Origin: Oceanimonas baumannii
GTDB taxonomy: Bacteria; Pseudomonadota; Gammaproteobacteria; Enterobacterales; Aeromonadaceae
Assembly (NCBI RefSeq): GCF_002245495.1
Contig: NZ_NQJF01000009.1
Coordinates: 62,001 to 126,000 of the forward strand
Reading direction: 5' to 3'
DNA length: 64,000 nt
In this document: positions 37,565 to 46,803 of the stretch, piece after piece
Position numbering within the stretch: the stretch's first letter is position 1
Layout of the letters: each line of letters opens with the position of its first letter
Made by a program: the position numbers and the translations under genes
Notes under the pieces: generated by a model
Seen by the model: only the letters and a program-made list of their open reading frames with translations
Databases searched by the model: none
What the model was told of the DNA's origin: nothing

Positions 37565-39237
37565 CCAGCCTCAGCCTGCCCCGGCCGCTGAGCTGGGATG
37601 ACAAGCTGCAGCGTGGCCTGCTGACCCTGGCCTGTGTGCTGTTTCTGCTGGCCCTGGTGCTGCCGCTGGGGCAGATACTGCATACCGCCCTGGTGGACGA
37701 CCAGGGCCGGTTCGCCGGCCTCGGTAACATTCGCCGTTACCTGGCCACGCCGGCCTTGGGCCACTCGCTGCTCAACACCCTGACCATGGGCCTGCTGGTC
37801 ACCGGTCTGGTCACCGGACTGGCGTTTCTCTACGCCTACGGCCTGACCCGCACCCGGCTGCCGGCCCGCACCCTGTTCAAGGTGGTGGCCATGGTGCCGA
37901 TACTGGCACCGTCACTTCTGCCGGCCATCAGCCTGATCTACCTGTTCGGCAACCAGGGAGTACTGCGCCACTGGCTCGGCGGTGAAAGCATCTATGGCCC
38001 CATCGGTATCGTTCTGGGGCTGTCGTTCTGGGCTTTTCCCCATGCGGTGATGCTGCTCAGCACCGCCATGGGTGCCACCGATGGCCGCCTGTTCGAGGCC
38101 TGCCGGGTACTGCGTGGCGGCCCGGTGCGCGCCTTTTTTCAGGTCACCCTGCCCGGCATCAAGTATGCCCTGCTCAGCACCCTGATGGTGGTGTTCACCA
38201 TGGTGATCACCGACTTTGGCGTGCCCAAGGTGATCGGCGGCCAGTATTCCATGCTGGCCACCGACATCTACAAGCAGGTGGTGGGGCAGCAGAACTTCAC
38301 CATGGGCGCCCTGATCAGCACCCTGTTGCTGCTGCCGGCCCTGCTCGCCTTTGCCGCCGACAGCTGGCTGCAGCGCCGCAACAAGCAGTTGATCGACAGC
38401 CGCTCCCTGCCCTACCAGCCCGAGCCCAATGCCTGGCGTGACGGCTTTTTCCTGCTGTTCTGCAGCCTGATTGCCCTGGCCCTGCTGGGCGTGATCGCCA
38501 TGGCCGCCTACGCTTCCCTGGTGCAGTTCTGGCCCTACAACCTGGACCTGAGCCTGGATCACTACCGGTTTGATCTCATCGACGGCTGGCAAGCCTATGG
38601 CAACTCGCTGCGCATGGCCGGCCTGACCGCCCTGTTTGGAACCCTGATCATTTTCCTGGCCGCCTACCTAGTGGAGAAGGGTCAGGGCCAGGGCGGCCTG
38701 CGCAAGCTGCTGCACGGCCTGGCCATGGTACCCCTGGCGGTGCCGGGACTGGTGCTGGGCCTGGCCTATATCTTCTTCTTCAACCAGCCGGGCAATCCGC
38801 TCAAGGTACTGTACGGCGGCATGACCCTGCTGGTGGTATCGACCATAGTGCACTTCTATACCGTCGGGCACCTCACTGCGATCACCGCGCTCAAACAGCT
38901 GCCGGCGGAAATCGAGGCCGTGGCCGCCTCGCTGCGCATCAGCCGGTTCAAGGCCATGTGGCGAATAAGCCTGCCCATGTGCCTGCCGGCGGTGCTGGAC
39001 GTGGCCATCTACCTGTTCGTCAACGCCATGACCACGGTATCGGCGGTGGTGTTCCTGTACGGCCCCGACACCATGCTGGCCTCCATCGCCGTGCTCAACC
39101 TGGACGACAGCGGCAACATCGCCCCGGCGGCCGCCATGGCCATGCTGATTTTCATCACTGCCCTCGGCGCGAAGCTGCTGCACCTGGCCGCCAGCCGCGG
39201 CCTGCTGCGTCTGACCCAAGGCTGGAGACAAAAATAA
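37561..39237 (+). CDS. phnUV: 2-aminoethylphosphonate ABC transporter permease, PhnU-PhnV fusion
   Basis: A 558-residue inner-membrane protein with two fused ABC permease domains and about 12 helices. Each half carries an EAA loop: ACRVLRGGPVRAFFQVTLPG (about residues 180-200) and AASLRISRFKAMWRISLPMC (about 458-477), the contact sites for PhnT. In Salmonella the two permeases PhnU and PhnV are separate genes; a fused form is common in other proteobacteria. The stop overlaps the next gene's start (TAATG). Confidence 0.88.
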   Translation: MTSLSLPRPLSWDDKLQRGLLTLACVLFLLALVLPLGQILHTALVDDQGRFAGLGNIRRYLATPALGHSLLNTLTMGLLVTGLVTGLAFLYAYGLTRTRLPARTLFKVVAMVPILAPSLLPAISLIYLFGNQGVLRHWLGGESIYGPIGIVLGLSFWAFPHAVMLLSTAMGATDGRLFEACRVLRGGPVRAFFQVTLPGIKYALLSTLMVVFTMVITDFGVPKVIGGQYSMLATDIYKQVVGQQNFTMGALISTLLLLPALLAFAADSWLQRRNKQLIDSRSLPYQPEPNAWRDGFFLLFCSLIALALLGVIAMAAYASLVQFWPYNLDLSLDHYRFDLIDGWQAYGNSLRMAGLTALFGTLIIFLAAYLVEKGQGQGGLRKLLHGLAMVPLAVPGLVLGLAYIFFFNQPGNPLKVLYGGMTLLVVSTIVHFYTVGHLTAITALKQLPAEIEAVAASLRISRFKAMWRISLPMCLPAVLDVAIYLFVNAMTTVSAVVFLYGPDTMLASIAVLNLDDSGNIAPAAAMAMLIFITALGAKLLHLAASRGLLRLTQGWRQK

Positions 39238-40640
39238 TGACCACCCCCCAACGTCCTTACTGGCTGCAACAGGCCCTGGAACAGGAGCAACCGGCCCCGG
39301 CCATACCGCTGCAGGCGCATGTCGAGGCCGATATCTGCATCATCGGCGGCGGCTACACCGGACTGTGGAGCGCCATTCAACTCAAACAGGCCGAGCCGGC
39401 ACTCAACATCGTCGTGCTGGAACGGGAGCTGTGCGGCAGCGGGGCTTCTGGCCGCAACGGCGGCTGCCTGCTGACTTGGTCCACCAAGTATCCTTCACTG
39501 TGTCGCCGCTATGGCGCGCAGGAAGCAGCCCGTCTAGTGCGAGCTTCGGAGCGGGCGGTACTGGAAATTCGGGACTTCTGCGAACAGCACAGCATCGACG
39601 CAGAGTTACGCATTGACGGCACCTGCTACACCGCCACTAATGGTTTCCATAGCGGCGCCATGGACAAGCTGGTGGCCGGACTGGAACGGGAAGGACTGAA
39701 CAGCTGGTCAAGACTGGACGAGAGTGAACTTTTGGCACGCACCGGCTCCGAGGCCCACCTTGAGGGCCACTTCTCACCGCTAGCCGGGTCGGTACAGCCG
39801 GCCTTGCTGGTACGAGGTCTGCGCCGGGTGGCGTTATCCATCGGGATCACCGTTTATGAACATACTCCCATGACCCGGATGGAACGCAGCCAGCCCACCC
39901 TGATCGAAACCCCCCACGGCAGTGTTACTGCCAATAAAGTCATCCTGGCCCTTAACGCCTGGACCCCTAGCCTGTTCAAAGAATTCGACAAACACTTGGT
40001 ACTGGTTTCATCAGACATGGCGATCACCAACCCGGCACCAGCCGAACTGAAACGCCTGGGCCTGAACCATGGTGCCGCCGTGGTCGATGGCAGAACCTTT
40101 GTGCACTACTACCGCTCTACCCCTGACGGCCGATTAATGCTGGGCAAAGGCGGTAATATGTTTGCTTTCGGCAACCGCCTGCATAAGGCCTTTGATCAAC
40201 CAAGCCGCTACCAAACCATACTGAAGAGAGCGTTGCAGCGCTTCTTTCCCGATCTGAAAACCGGTATCGCCGCCACCTGGACCGGGCCATCGGATCGTTC
40301 CGCCACCGGCTTGCCGTTTTTTGGTCGGCTTGAGGGGGACAGCGATATCTATTATGGTCTGGGCTACTCCGGCAACGGCGTGGTGCAGAGCCTGCTGGGT
40401 GCCAAAATCCTGACCAGCCTGGTACTGGGTCGAAATGACGACTGGACCCGATGCGGCCTGGCACAAGGGCCGCAGGGGCAATTTCCACCAGAGCCGGTAC
40501 GTTGGCTCGGAGCCATAACGGTACGTAACGCCATTCGCCGCAAAGAAACCGCCGAAGACAGGGGGCATCAGCCCTGGCCTTGGGACCGCTGGCTTGCCCG
40601 TTTTGCCGATACAGCCGGCAAGGCCGACAAAGAGACCTGA
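39237..40640 (+). CDS. FAD-dependent amine oxidoreductase of the phosphonate locus
   Basis: A 467-residue enzyme of the D-amino-acid-oxidase-like (DAO) family. The dinucleotide fold is IIGGGYTGLWSAIQLKQ (about residue 33), followed by GSGASGRNGGCL; the C-terminal FAD site includes GYSGNGVVQS. Start ATG at 39237 overlaps the phnUV stop. FAD enzymes recurring in AEP clusters (PbfC/PbfD types) act on N-alkylated aminoethylphosphonates; whether this enzyme is one of them is inferred from position. Glycine- or gamma-glutamylputrescine-type oxidases are close relatives and could be confused with it. Confidence 0.78.
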   Translation: MTTPQRPYWLQQALEQEQPAPAIPLQAHVEADICIIGGGYTGLWSAIQLKQAEPALNIVVLERELCGSGASGRNGGCLLTWSTKYPSLCRRYGAQEAARLVRASERAVLEIRDFCEQHSIDAELRIDGTCYTATNGFHSGAMDKLVAGLEREGLNSWSRLDESELLARTGSEAHLEGHFSPLAGSVQPALLVRGLRRVALSIGITVYEHTPMTRMERSQPTLIETPHGSVTANKVILALNAWTPSLFKEFDKHLVLVSSDMAITNPAPAELKRLGLNHGAAVVDGRTFVHYYRSTPDGRLMLGKGGNMFAFGNRLHKAFDQPSRYQTILKRALQRFFPDLKTGIAATWTGPSDRSATGLPFFGRLEGDSDIYYGLGYSGNGVVQSLLGAKILTSLVLGRNDDWTRCGLAQGPQGQFPPEPVRWLGAITVRNAIRRKETAEDRGHQPWPWDRWLARFADTAGKADKET

Positions 40641-40644
40641 ATAT

Positions 40645-40674
40645 AAAAAAGGGATGCTGCTGCATCCCTTTTTT
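40645..40674. terminator. Bidirectional terminator between the phn locus and glpX
   Basis: Perfect 13-base arms AAAAAAGGGATGC / GCATCCCTTTTTT with a 4-base loop, between convergent genes. Confidence 0.9.
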
Positions 40675-40690
40675 GGCCGGTATGGACGCG

Positions 40691-41698
40691 TTACAGGATA
40701 ATGTCCTGCAGCTTGGGATCCTTGCGCGACAGAATATGAGTGGAGCGAATACGGCGCACAGTGCGGGATTTGCCCCGGATCACCAGGGTCTCGGTGTGCG
40801 CGTAATTGCCGTCACTGCTGATACCTTCCAGCAGATCCCCTTTGGTAATGCCGGTGGCAGCAAAGATAACGTTGTCGGTGCGAGCCATGTCTTCCAGCCT
40901 GAGCACGGTACCCACTTCGATACCCATTTCCTTGCAACGCTCGATTTCGGCCTTGCCGGCAGCCAGGTTTTCTTCATCCGGTCCTTTCACTTCGTAGCGA
41001 GGCAGCAGACGGGCCTGCATATCACCGTCGAGGGAACGTACCACAGCAGCAGAGATAACCCCTTCCGGTGCACCACCCACGCCGTAGAGCATGTCAACTT
41101 CGCTTTCCGGAATACAGGCCAGAATAGACGCAGCTACATCACCGTCAGGAATGGCAAACACCCGCACACCCAGAGCCTGCATGGTCTTAATAGCTTTATC
41201 ATGACGGGGCTTGGCCAGGGTGATCACGGTAAAGCGAGACAGCGGCTTGTTCAGCGCCTTGGCCACCGATTTGATGTTCTGCTCAATGGACTTGCTGAGG
41301 TCGATGGCCCCCTTGGCCTCCGCACCCACGATAAGCTTTTCCATATACATGTCGGGAGCACGCAGAAAAGCACCCTTTTCGCCCACGGCCATCACCGCCA
41401 ACGCGTTGGACTGCCCCATGGCGGTCATGCGGGTACCTTCTATGGGATCAACGGCAATGTCGACATCATCCCCGCCAAGGCCGACTTTTTCACCAATATA
41501 GAGCATGGGTGCTTCATCAATCTCACCCTCACCGATCACTACTTCGCCGCTGATTTCTATTTCGTTCAGCACATGACGCATGGCCGCCACGGCAGCACCA
41601 TCGGCAATGTTCTTGTCGCCCCGGCCCAGCCATTTGTAGCCAGCCAGAGCAGCGGCTTCGGTGACCCGGGAGAATTCGATGGCCAGTTCACGTCTCAT
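40691..41698 (-). CDS. glpX: Class II fructose-1,6-bisphosphatase GlpX
   Basis: Metal-dependent phosphatase producing fructose 6-phosphate in gluconeogenesis, 335 residues as in E. coli GlpX. The inositol-phosphatase-like metal site is AVDPIEGTRM, with GEGEIDEAPMLYIGE upstream. It starts MRRELAIEFSRVTE. It lies 24 bases downstream of the carbonic anhydrase gene and may be read with it. A strong terminator follows. Confidence 0.95.
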   Translation of the reverse strand: MRRELAIEFSRVTEAAALAGYKWLGRGDKNIADGAAVAAMRHVLNEIEISGEVVIGEGEIDEAPMLYIGEKVGLGGDDVDIAVDPIEGTRMTAMGQSNALAVMAVGEKGAFLRAPDMYMEKLIVGAEAKGAIDLSKSIEQNIKSVAKALNKPLSRFTVITLAKPRHDKAIKTMQALGVRVFAIPDGDVAASILACIPESEVDMLYGVGGAPEGVISAAVVRSLDGDMQARLLPRYEVKGPDEENLAAGKAEIERCKEMGIEVGTVLRLEDMARTDNVIFAATGITKGDLLEGISSDGNYAHTETLVIRGKSRTVRRIRSTHILSRKDPKLQDIIL

Positions 41699-41722
41699 GA
41701 AAATTTCCTACACAGTAATTTA

Positions 41723-42376
41723 TTATTCATCACCCAGAATACGCTGGCGGAATACACGGTATACATCGGGGATTTGATCCATGCCCGACACGCACATATC
41801 CAGATCGTGCAGCCGGCCGTCTTTGATGCCGTAAACCCAGCCGTGCACCGACAGGGATTGTCCCTGCTTCCAGGCATTCTGAACAATGGTGGTGTGACAA
41901 AGGTTGGCCACCTGCTCAACCACGTTCAGCTCACACATATAATCTTCCCGCGTTTGCTGATCTTCAATGGCACTGAGCGCTTCTTCGTGCTTATGGCAGA
42001 TGTCCTTGATATTGCGCAGCCAGTTGTCAATGAGCCCCAGCTCCTTGTTCTGCATGGCAGCCAGTACACCGCCACAGCCGTAATGGCCGCAAATAATGAT
42101 GTGCTTCACCTTAAGCACTTCAACGGCATATTGTACCACCGACAGACAGTTAAAGTCCGTATGCACCACCAGGTTCGCCACATTGCGGTGTACGAATACG
42201 TCGCCAGGCAGCAGCCCGGTCAGCTGGTTAGCGGGCACCCGGCTGTCGGAACAGCCAATCCACAGATATTCCGGTGCCTGCTGCAGCGACAGCTTTTCAA
42301 AAAAGGAGGGATCTTCCGCTTTAATGCGTTCAGACCAATCGCGGTTATTGTCAAACAAGTGCTTCAGCATTCTCAT
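41723..42376 (-). CDS. can: Beta-carbonic anhydrase
   Basis: Zinc enzyme hydrating CO2 to bicarbonate, supplying carboxylases. The 217-residue protein has the zinc/dyad motif CSDSRVP and the second zinc motif HYGCGGV, as in E. coli Can. The ATG at 42376 ([11 protein letters not shown]) follows AGGT and matches the family start; the longer frame runs into the rpoH terminator. Confidence 0.94.
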   Translation of the reverse strand: MRMLKHLFDNNRDWSERIKAEDPSFFEKLSLQQAPEYLWIGCSDSRVPANQLTGLLPGDVFVHRNVANLVVHTDFNCLSVVQYAVEVLKVKHIIICGHYGCGGVLAAMQNKELGLIDNWLRNIKDICHKHEEALSAIEDQQTREDYMCELNVVEQVANLCHTTIVQNAWKQGQSLSVHGWVYGIKDGRLHDLDMCVSGMDQIPDVYRVFRQRILGDE

Positions 42377-42423
42377 GATACTACCTGCCGTTCTGTCTCT
42401 GATATTTAAAAGGTAGGCGGAAA

Positions 42424-42445
42424 AAAGGCCCCATGGGGGGCCTTT
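42424..42445 (-). terminator. Intrinsic terminator of rpoH
   Basis: Arms AAAGGCCCC / GGGGCCTTT with a 4-base loop; on the minus strand it ends in a T-run. It lies 28 bases beyond the rpoH stop. Confidence 0.85.
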
Positions 42446-42472
42446 CAAACACCGATAATCCACTGCAGCTGA

Positions 42473-43345
42473 TCATGAATCCATGGCAGCTTTCAGTTTT
42501 TTCAGTGCCGTTTTCTCCAACTGACGAATGCGTTCGGCGGAAACACCGTATTCGTTGGCCAGGCTTTGCAACGTCGTCTTGTCGTCCTCATCCAGCCAGC
42601 GGGCCTGAATAATATGCTGGCTGCGCTCATCCAGGGTTCTCAGTGCAGCACGCAGCCGCTGATTGGCAGAATGCTCCCAGTTGGCTTCTTCGACCTGGGT
42701 CGCCACATCTGAGCTTTTGTCTTCCAGGTAGTGCACCGGTGCAAAGCTGCCTTCGCGATCATCGTCATCTGATGCCAGATCAAAGGCCTGATCCTGAGCG
42801 CTCATCCGAGATTCCATTTCCAGCACTTCAGATGCAGAGACGCCCAAATCCTCAGCCACCCGGTTCACTTCCTGCTGATTAAACCAGCCCAGACGTTTTT
42901 TGGACTTGCGCAGATTGAAGAACAGTTTGCGCTGGGCTTTGGTGGTCGCCACCTTGACTACACGCCAGTTGCGCAGCACATACTCGTGGATTTCGGCCTT
43001 AATCCAGTGCACTGCAAAAGACACCAGGCGCACACCCACACCCGGATCAAAACGTTTTACCGCCTTCATCAGGCCGATATTGCCCTCCTGGATCAGATCC
43101 GCCTGGGGCAGGCCATAGCCGGCATAACTCTTGGCAATGTGCACCACAAAGCGCAGGTGCGACATAACCAGCTGACGGGCCGAACTCAGGTCGCCCTCAT
43201 TCTGCAGGCGCTCTGCCAGAGACTTTTCTTCCTCCGCGCTGAGCACGGGAATAGTGTTCACTGCCTGGATATAGGCCTCCAGGCTGCCTTGGGGAACCAG
43301 GGCAAAATGGCGCTGTAAATCTGTCGTCATCAAACTCGTGTTCAT
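42473..43345 (-). CDS. rpoH: Heat-shock sigma factor RpoH (sigma-32)
   Basis: Alternative sigma factor that directs transcription of chaperone and protease genes upon heat shock. The 290-residue protein has regions 2 ([18 protein letters not shown]) and 4 ([13 protein letters not shown]), and the RpoH box QRKLFFNLR that binds DnaK/FtsH for turnover. The ATG at 43345 has GGAG seven bases upstream. It follows ftsX on the same strand after 162 bases, as in E. coli. Confidence 0.97.
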   Translation of the reverse strand: MNTSLMTTDLQRHFALVPQGSLEAYIQAVNTIPVLSAEEEKSLAERLQNEGDLSSARQLVMSHLRFVVHIAKSYAGYGLPQADLIQEGNIGLMKAVKRFDPGVGVRLVSFAVHWIKAEIHEYVLRNWRVVKVATTKAQRKLFFNLRKSKKRLGWFNQQEVNRVAEDLGVSASEVLEMESRMSAQDQAFDLASDDDDREGSFAPVHYLEDKSSDVATQVEEANWEHSANQRLRAALRTLDERSQHIIQARWLDEDDKTTLQSLANEYGVSAERIRQLEKTALKKLKAAMDS

Positions 43346-43507
43346 TACATGACTCCGTATAAACGGCTTCGGTTGCTTGCTTTGCAATGACTTTGTCGAC
43401 TCCCCCGGCTGATTGCCGGTGGGTGAAAATTTATGGATTTACCATCAAAAGTCAAGGGAAGCACCGGTTTGTGCTGCCCCCATAAGACCACAGTCTGCCC
43501 TTATGGT

Positions 43508-44458
43508 TCAAGCCGGCTCGATCGCTCTTATGTGACGACGCACGGAAAAACCGGATGCCATCAGGCTGAGCAGAGTACCAGTCAGCACCAGCAGCAGGCT
43601 TTCATTCAGCCCAAGCCCGAGCAATTCAAAGCTGCTCTGGTAAAGCGCAGCCAGCGCGTTGACCTTGTTACTGAGCCAGACCACCATGACCAGCGTCAGC
43701 CACCAGGCCAGCAGACCGCCGATAATGCCGTACCAAAGCCCCACATAGAGGAAAGGCCGGTGAATAAAACCGTCAGTCGCCCCCACCAGCTTCATCACTT
43801 CAATCTCATAACGACTGCTGAGAATATTAAGCCGCAGCGTATTGCTCACCACCAACAGCACGCCGGCCAGCAGCAACACGGCGATGCCGACCACGGCCTG
43901 ACGCAGCAGGTCGACAATACCCGACAGCCGGGCAAGCCAGGCCATATCCAGCCGCGCAGTCGCAACCAGGGGCTCTGCATTCATGTCGGCCAGCAGCAAT
44001 TCAGCCGCTTCGGGCAGGCGGCCGCTTTCCGACAAATTCAGGATAAGCACCGCCGGCAACGGATTTTGCTCAAGCAGATCCAGAGCCTCGGCAAAACCGG
44101 CGGCACCACTGAAGTCTGCCAGGCCCTGCTCCGGGCTGATGTGGATAACCTGCCGGATCTCACTCATGCCCTCCAGCCTGGTCTGCAATGCCTTAATGTC
44201 GCCGTCGTTGGCATTCTGCTTCAGGTACAGGCTGATCTGGGCCTGACTCTGCCAGAAACTGCTGACCGACTCGGCGTTTTTCAGCAAAACGTAGAAACTT
44301 GCCGGCAACGCCAGACTGACACCGAGCACGGCAATGGTCATCAGCGAGCTTAATGGCGTACGCCACAGTTCACCCAGGCTGGCAAACAGTTGCCGCAGGT
44401 GGTCCACCCAATACATGGCCAGACGCTGGTGCCAGGCCAGCTTATGAATATTGCTCAT
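43508..44458 (-). CDS. ftsX: Cell division ABC transporter permease FtsX
   Basis: Inner-membrane partner of FtsE, 316 residues with four helices. The large periplasmic loop (about residues 65-190) should bind EnvC and so activate peptidoglycan amidases at the division site. A long N-terminal cytoplasmic part begins MSNIHKLAWHQRLAMYWVDH. It overlaps ftsE by four bases (ATGA) in the ftsY-ftsE-ftsX operon. Confidence 0.95.
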   Translation of the reverse strand: MSNIHKLAWHQRLAMYWVDHLRQLFASLGELWRTPLSSLMTIAVLGVSLALPASFYVLLKNAESVSSFWQSQAQISLYLKQNANDGDIKALQTRLEGMSEIRQVIHISPEQGLADFSGAAGFAEALDLLEQNPLPAVLILNLSESGRLPEAAELLLADMNAEPLVATARLDMAWLARLSGIVDLLRQAVVGIAVLLLAGVLLVVSNTLRLNILSSRYEIEVMKLVGATDGFIHRPFLYVGLWYGIIGGLLAWWLTLVMVVWLSNKVNALAALYQSSFELLGLGLNESLLLVLTGTLLSLMASGFSVRRHIRAIEPA

Positions 44459-45117
44459 GCCTGCTCCTCCTGCATACGGCCGGCGTTAAGGCACAGGGTA
44501 CGATAACGCTGAGCATTGATCAGGCCGGTATCGTGGGTCGCGATCAATACACTGACCCCTACCCGGTTAAAGGCCTCAAACAGCCGCAGAATATCCATGG
44601 ACAGCTCGGGGTCCAGGTTACCGGTAGGTTCGTCTGCCAGCAGCAGTAATGGCTTGTTAACAATGGCCCGGGCAATGCCCACCCGCTGTTGCTCACCGCC
44701 CGATAACATGGGTGGGAAATAACGGTCCTTGCCGTGCAGGCCGACCTTGTCCAGGGCGGCTGATACCCGCCGCTGAATATCATGGTGACTGTAGCCTTCA
44801 ATCACCAGCGGCAGTGCCACATTGTCGAATACGGTGCGCCCCTGGATCAGATGATGATCCTGAAAAATCATCCCGATGCGCCGGCGCACGAAGGGAATAT
44901 CGCGACGGGCGATACGGCTGACATTCTGGTCATTAAAAAACACCTGACCATCAGTGGGCCGCTCCATGACGCTGATCAGTTTGAGCAGGGTGCTTTTACC
45001 GGCCCCGGAGTGGCCGGTAAGGTATGCCATTTCACCCTTCTGCAAATGAAAGCTGACCTTTTGCAGCGCCTGAAAGCCGCCGCTGTATACCTTGCTAACC
45101 TGCTCAAAGCGGATCAT
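44455..45117 (-). CDS. ftsE: Cell division ATP-binding protein FtsE
   Basis: Cytosolic ATPase of the FtsEX complex, 220 residues. Walker A is GHSGAGKST, the Q-loop is MIFQDHHLI, the signature is LSGGEQQR and Walker B is LLADEPTGNLD. ATP use by FtsE is passed through FtsX to EnvC to control septal peptidoglycan cutting. It follows ftsY directly (stop at 45118). Confidence 0.96.
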   Translation of the reverse strand: MIRFEQVSKVYSGGFQALQKVSFHLQKGEMAYLTGHSGAGKSTLLKLISVMERPTDGQVFFNDQNVSRIARRDIPFVRRRIGMIFQDHHLIQGRTVFDNVALPLVIEGYSHHDIQRRVSAALDKVGLHGKDRYFPPMLSGGEQQRVGIARAIVNKPLLLLADEPTGNLDPELSMDILRLFEAFNRVGVSVLIATHDTGLINAQRYRTLCLNAGRMQEEQA

Positions 45118-46671
45118 TTAGTCTTCCCGGCTGAATAGCGCCTCAATAAATTCAGAGGCATTAAAAGGACGCAGATCATCGATTTGCTCACCCACGCCGA
45201 TATAGCGAATGGGAATGCCAAACTTGTCGGCCACTGCAAAGATAACGCCCCCTTTGGCGGTACCGTCCAGTTTGCTGAGGGTAATACCGGTGATGGGCAC
45301 AGCCTCATTGAAAATTTTGGCCTGACTGAGCGCATTCTGGCCGGTGCCGGCATCCAGGGTAAGCATGATCTCGTGGGGCGCGGCAGGGTCAATTTTCTGC
45401 ATAACCCGCACGATTTTCTTCAGCTCTTCCATCAGGTGTGCCTTGTTCTGCAGGCGACCCGCAGTATCGGCAATCAGCACATCAGCCTTGCGTGCTCTGG
45501 CGGCCTCCACCGCGTCATAAATCACAGAGGCAGCATCGGCACCGGTATGCTGGGCAATCACCGGAATATTGTTGCGCTCACCCCACACCTGAAGCTGTTC
45601 TACCGCCGCAGCGCGGAAGGTATCGCCGGCAGCCAGCATCACCGATTTGCCTTCGGCCTGGAACTGACGGGCCAGCTTGCCGATAGTCGTGGTCTTGCCT
45701 ACGCCGTTGACACCGACCATCAGAATAACGTACGGCCTGTGCTCACTGTCGATCTTCAGCGGCTGATCCACCTTGGCAAGAATGCCACCCATTTCTTCCT
45801 TCAGCAGCTCATACAAGGCTTCACCGTCCTTGAGCTGCTTGCGGCTGGCCTGACTGGTCAGGTTATCGATGATCGACATAGTGGTTTCCACGCCCAGATC
45901 CGCAGTCAGCAGCTGGGTTTCCAGCTCTTCGAACAAATCATCATCGATTTTCTTGCCCCGGAACAGGCCAAAGAAGCCCGATCCCAGATTTTGCCGGGTT
46001 TTAAGCAAACCCGCTTTAAGGCGGGCAAAAAAGCCTTTTTTGGGGGCCTTGGCGGCGGCTTCAGCAGCCAGACGCTCCTGCTCGGCAGCTTCAGCTTCGG
46101 CTGCCAATCGGGCCTCTTCCGCTGCTTTGGCTTCGGCCGCCAGACGGGCTTCTTCCGCTGCCTTGGCTTCGGCCGCCAGACGGGCCTCTTCCGCTGCCTT
46201 GGCTTCGGCCGCCAGACGGGCTTCTTCCGCTGCCTTGGCTTCGGCCGCCAGACGCGCTTCTTCCGCTGCCTTGGCTTCGGCCGCCAGACGGGCTTCTTCC
46301 GCTGCCTTGGCTTCGGCCGCCAGACGTGCTTCTTCCGCTGCCTTGGCTTCGGCCGCCAGACGCGCTTCTTCCGCTGCCTTGGCTTCGGCCGCCAGACGGG
46401 CCTCTTCCGCTGCCTTGGCTTCGGCCGCCAGACGGGCCTCTTCCGCTGCCTTGGCTTCGGCCGCCAGACGCGCTTCTTCCGCTGCCTTGGCTTCGGCCGC
46501 CAGACGCGCTTCTTCCGCTGCTTGCGCTTCGGCTGTTAAACGCGCTTCTTCCTCGGCTTTCGCGTCCGACTCCACCACATCCTGGGGGATTTGCTGTTCC
46601 TGTGCTTCTTCCGGCTGTTCATCTTTCTTTTTGCCAAAGCCCAGCCAGGAGAAAAAACCTTTTTTCGCCAT
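45118..46671 (-). CDS. ftsY: Signal recognition particle receptor FtsY with an expanded A-domain repeat
   Basis: GTPase that docks ribosome-SRP complexes on the membrane for co-translational insertion. The 517-residue protein starts MAKKGFFSWLGFGKKK, a membrane-targeting helix also seen in E. coli. Residues about 41-196 are a 12-residue repeat (EEARLAAEAKAA), 13 units long, instead of the usual acidic A domain. The NG domain follows, with GVNGVGKTTTIGKL, DTAGRLQ and SKLDGTAKGG. A second short amphipathic segment (KAPKKGFFARLKAG) precedes the NG domain. The start at 46671 rather than a TTG at 46680 matches the family. Confidence 0.95.
   Translation of the reverse strand: MAKKGFFSWLGFGKKKDEQPEEAQEQQIPQDVVESDAKAEEEARLTAEAQAAEEARLAAEAKAAEEARLAAEAKAAEEARLAAEAKAAEEARLAAEAKAAEEARLAAEAKAAEEARLAAEAKAAEEARLAAEAKAAEEARLAAEAKAAEEARLAAEAKAAEEARLAAEAKAAEEARLAAEAKAAEEARLAAEAEAAEQERLAAEAAAKAPKKGFFARLKAGLLKTRQNLGSGFFGLFRGKKIDDDLFEELETQLLTADLGVETTMSIIDNLTSQASRKQLKDGEALYELLKEEMGGILAKVDQPLKIDSEHRPYVILMVGVNGVGKTTTIGKLARQFQAEGKSVMLAAGDTFRAAAVEQLQVWGERNNIPVIAQHTGADAASVIYDAVEAARARKADVLIADTAGRLQNKAHLMEELKKIVRVMQKIDPAAPHEIMLTLDAGTGQNALSQAKIFNEAVPITGITLSKLDGTAKGGVIFAVADKFGIPIRYIGVGEQIDDLRPFNASEFIEALFSRED
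46085..46552 (-). repeat. 36-bp tandem repeat within ftsY
   Basis: Thirteen 36-base units in frame, spaced exactly 36 bases apart (markers from 46113 to 46545). Eleven encode an identical EEARLAAEAKAA; the outermost units vary (LTAEAQAA and LAAEAEAA). DNA of neighbouring units differs only at a few wobble positions, pointing to recent expansion. The translated repeat should form a long charged alpha helix. Confidence 0.92.
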
Positions 46672-46803
46672 TATTGCCAATACTCGCTGTTGTTCGGGAC
46701 GATTAGGGCTGGCCGTTAATCGGCCGCTTCATTAGAATATACGCCCCTTAATGGGTGCAAAACCGCCTTATACTAGCACTTTATTGAAAGACGGCGAAAC
46801 GAG

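Noticed and set aside
38958-39236. N-terminal extension of the FAD oxidoreductase to 38958
   Set aside because: The extension lies inside the phnUV frame and is Arg/Gly-rich; the ATG at 39237 with stop-start overlap gives the normal family start.
40580-42409. 609-residue plus-strand frame
   Set aside because: It lies wholly opposite glpX and can, which have strong family motifs; its translation is low in recognisable features.
46085-46552. Regular 36-base repeats that could suggest a CRISPR array
   Set aside because: The units are directly adjacent with no spacers and are in frame within ftsY, so they are a coding tandem repeat.
45184-46735. Long plus-strand frames rich in Phe/Gly/Cys/Arg or Ala/Ser repeats
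   Set aside because: They are antisense translations of the ftsY 36-base repeat, whose periodicity keeps all frames open; ftsY has clear FtsY domains.
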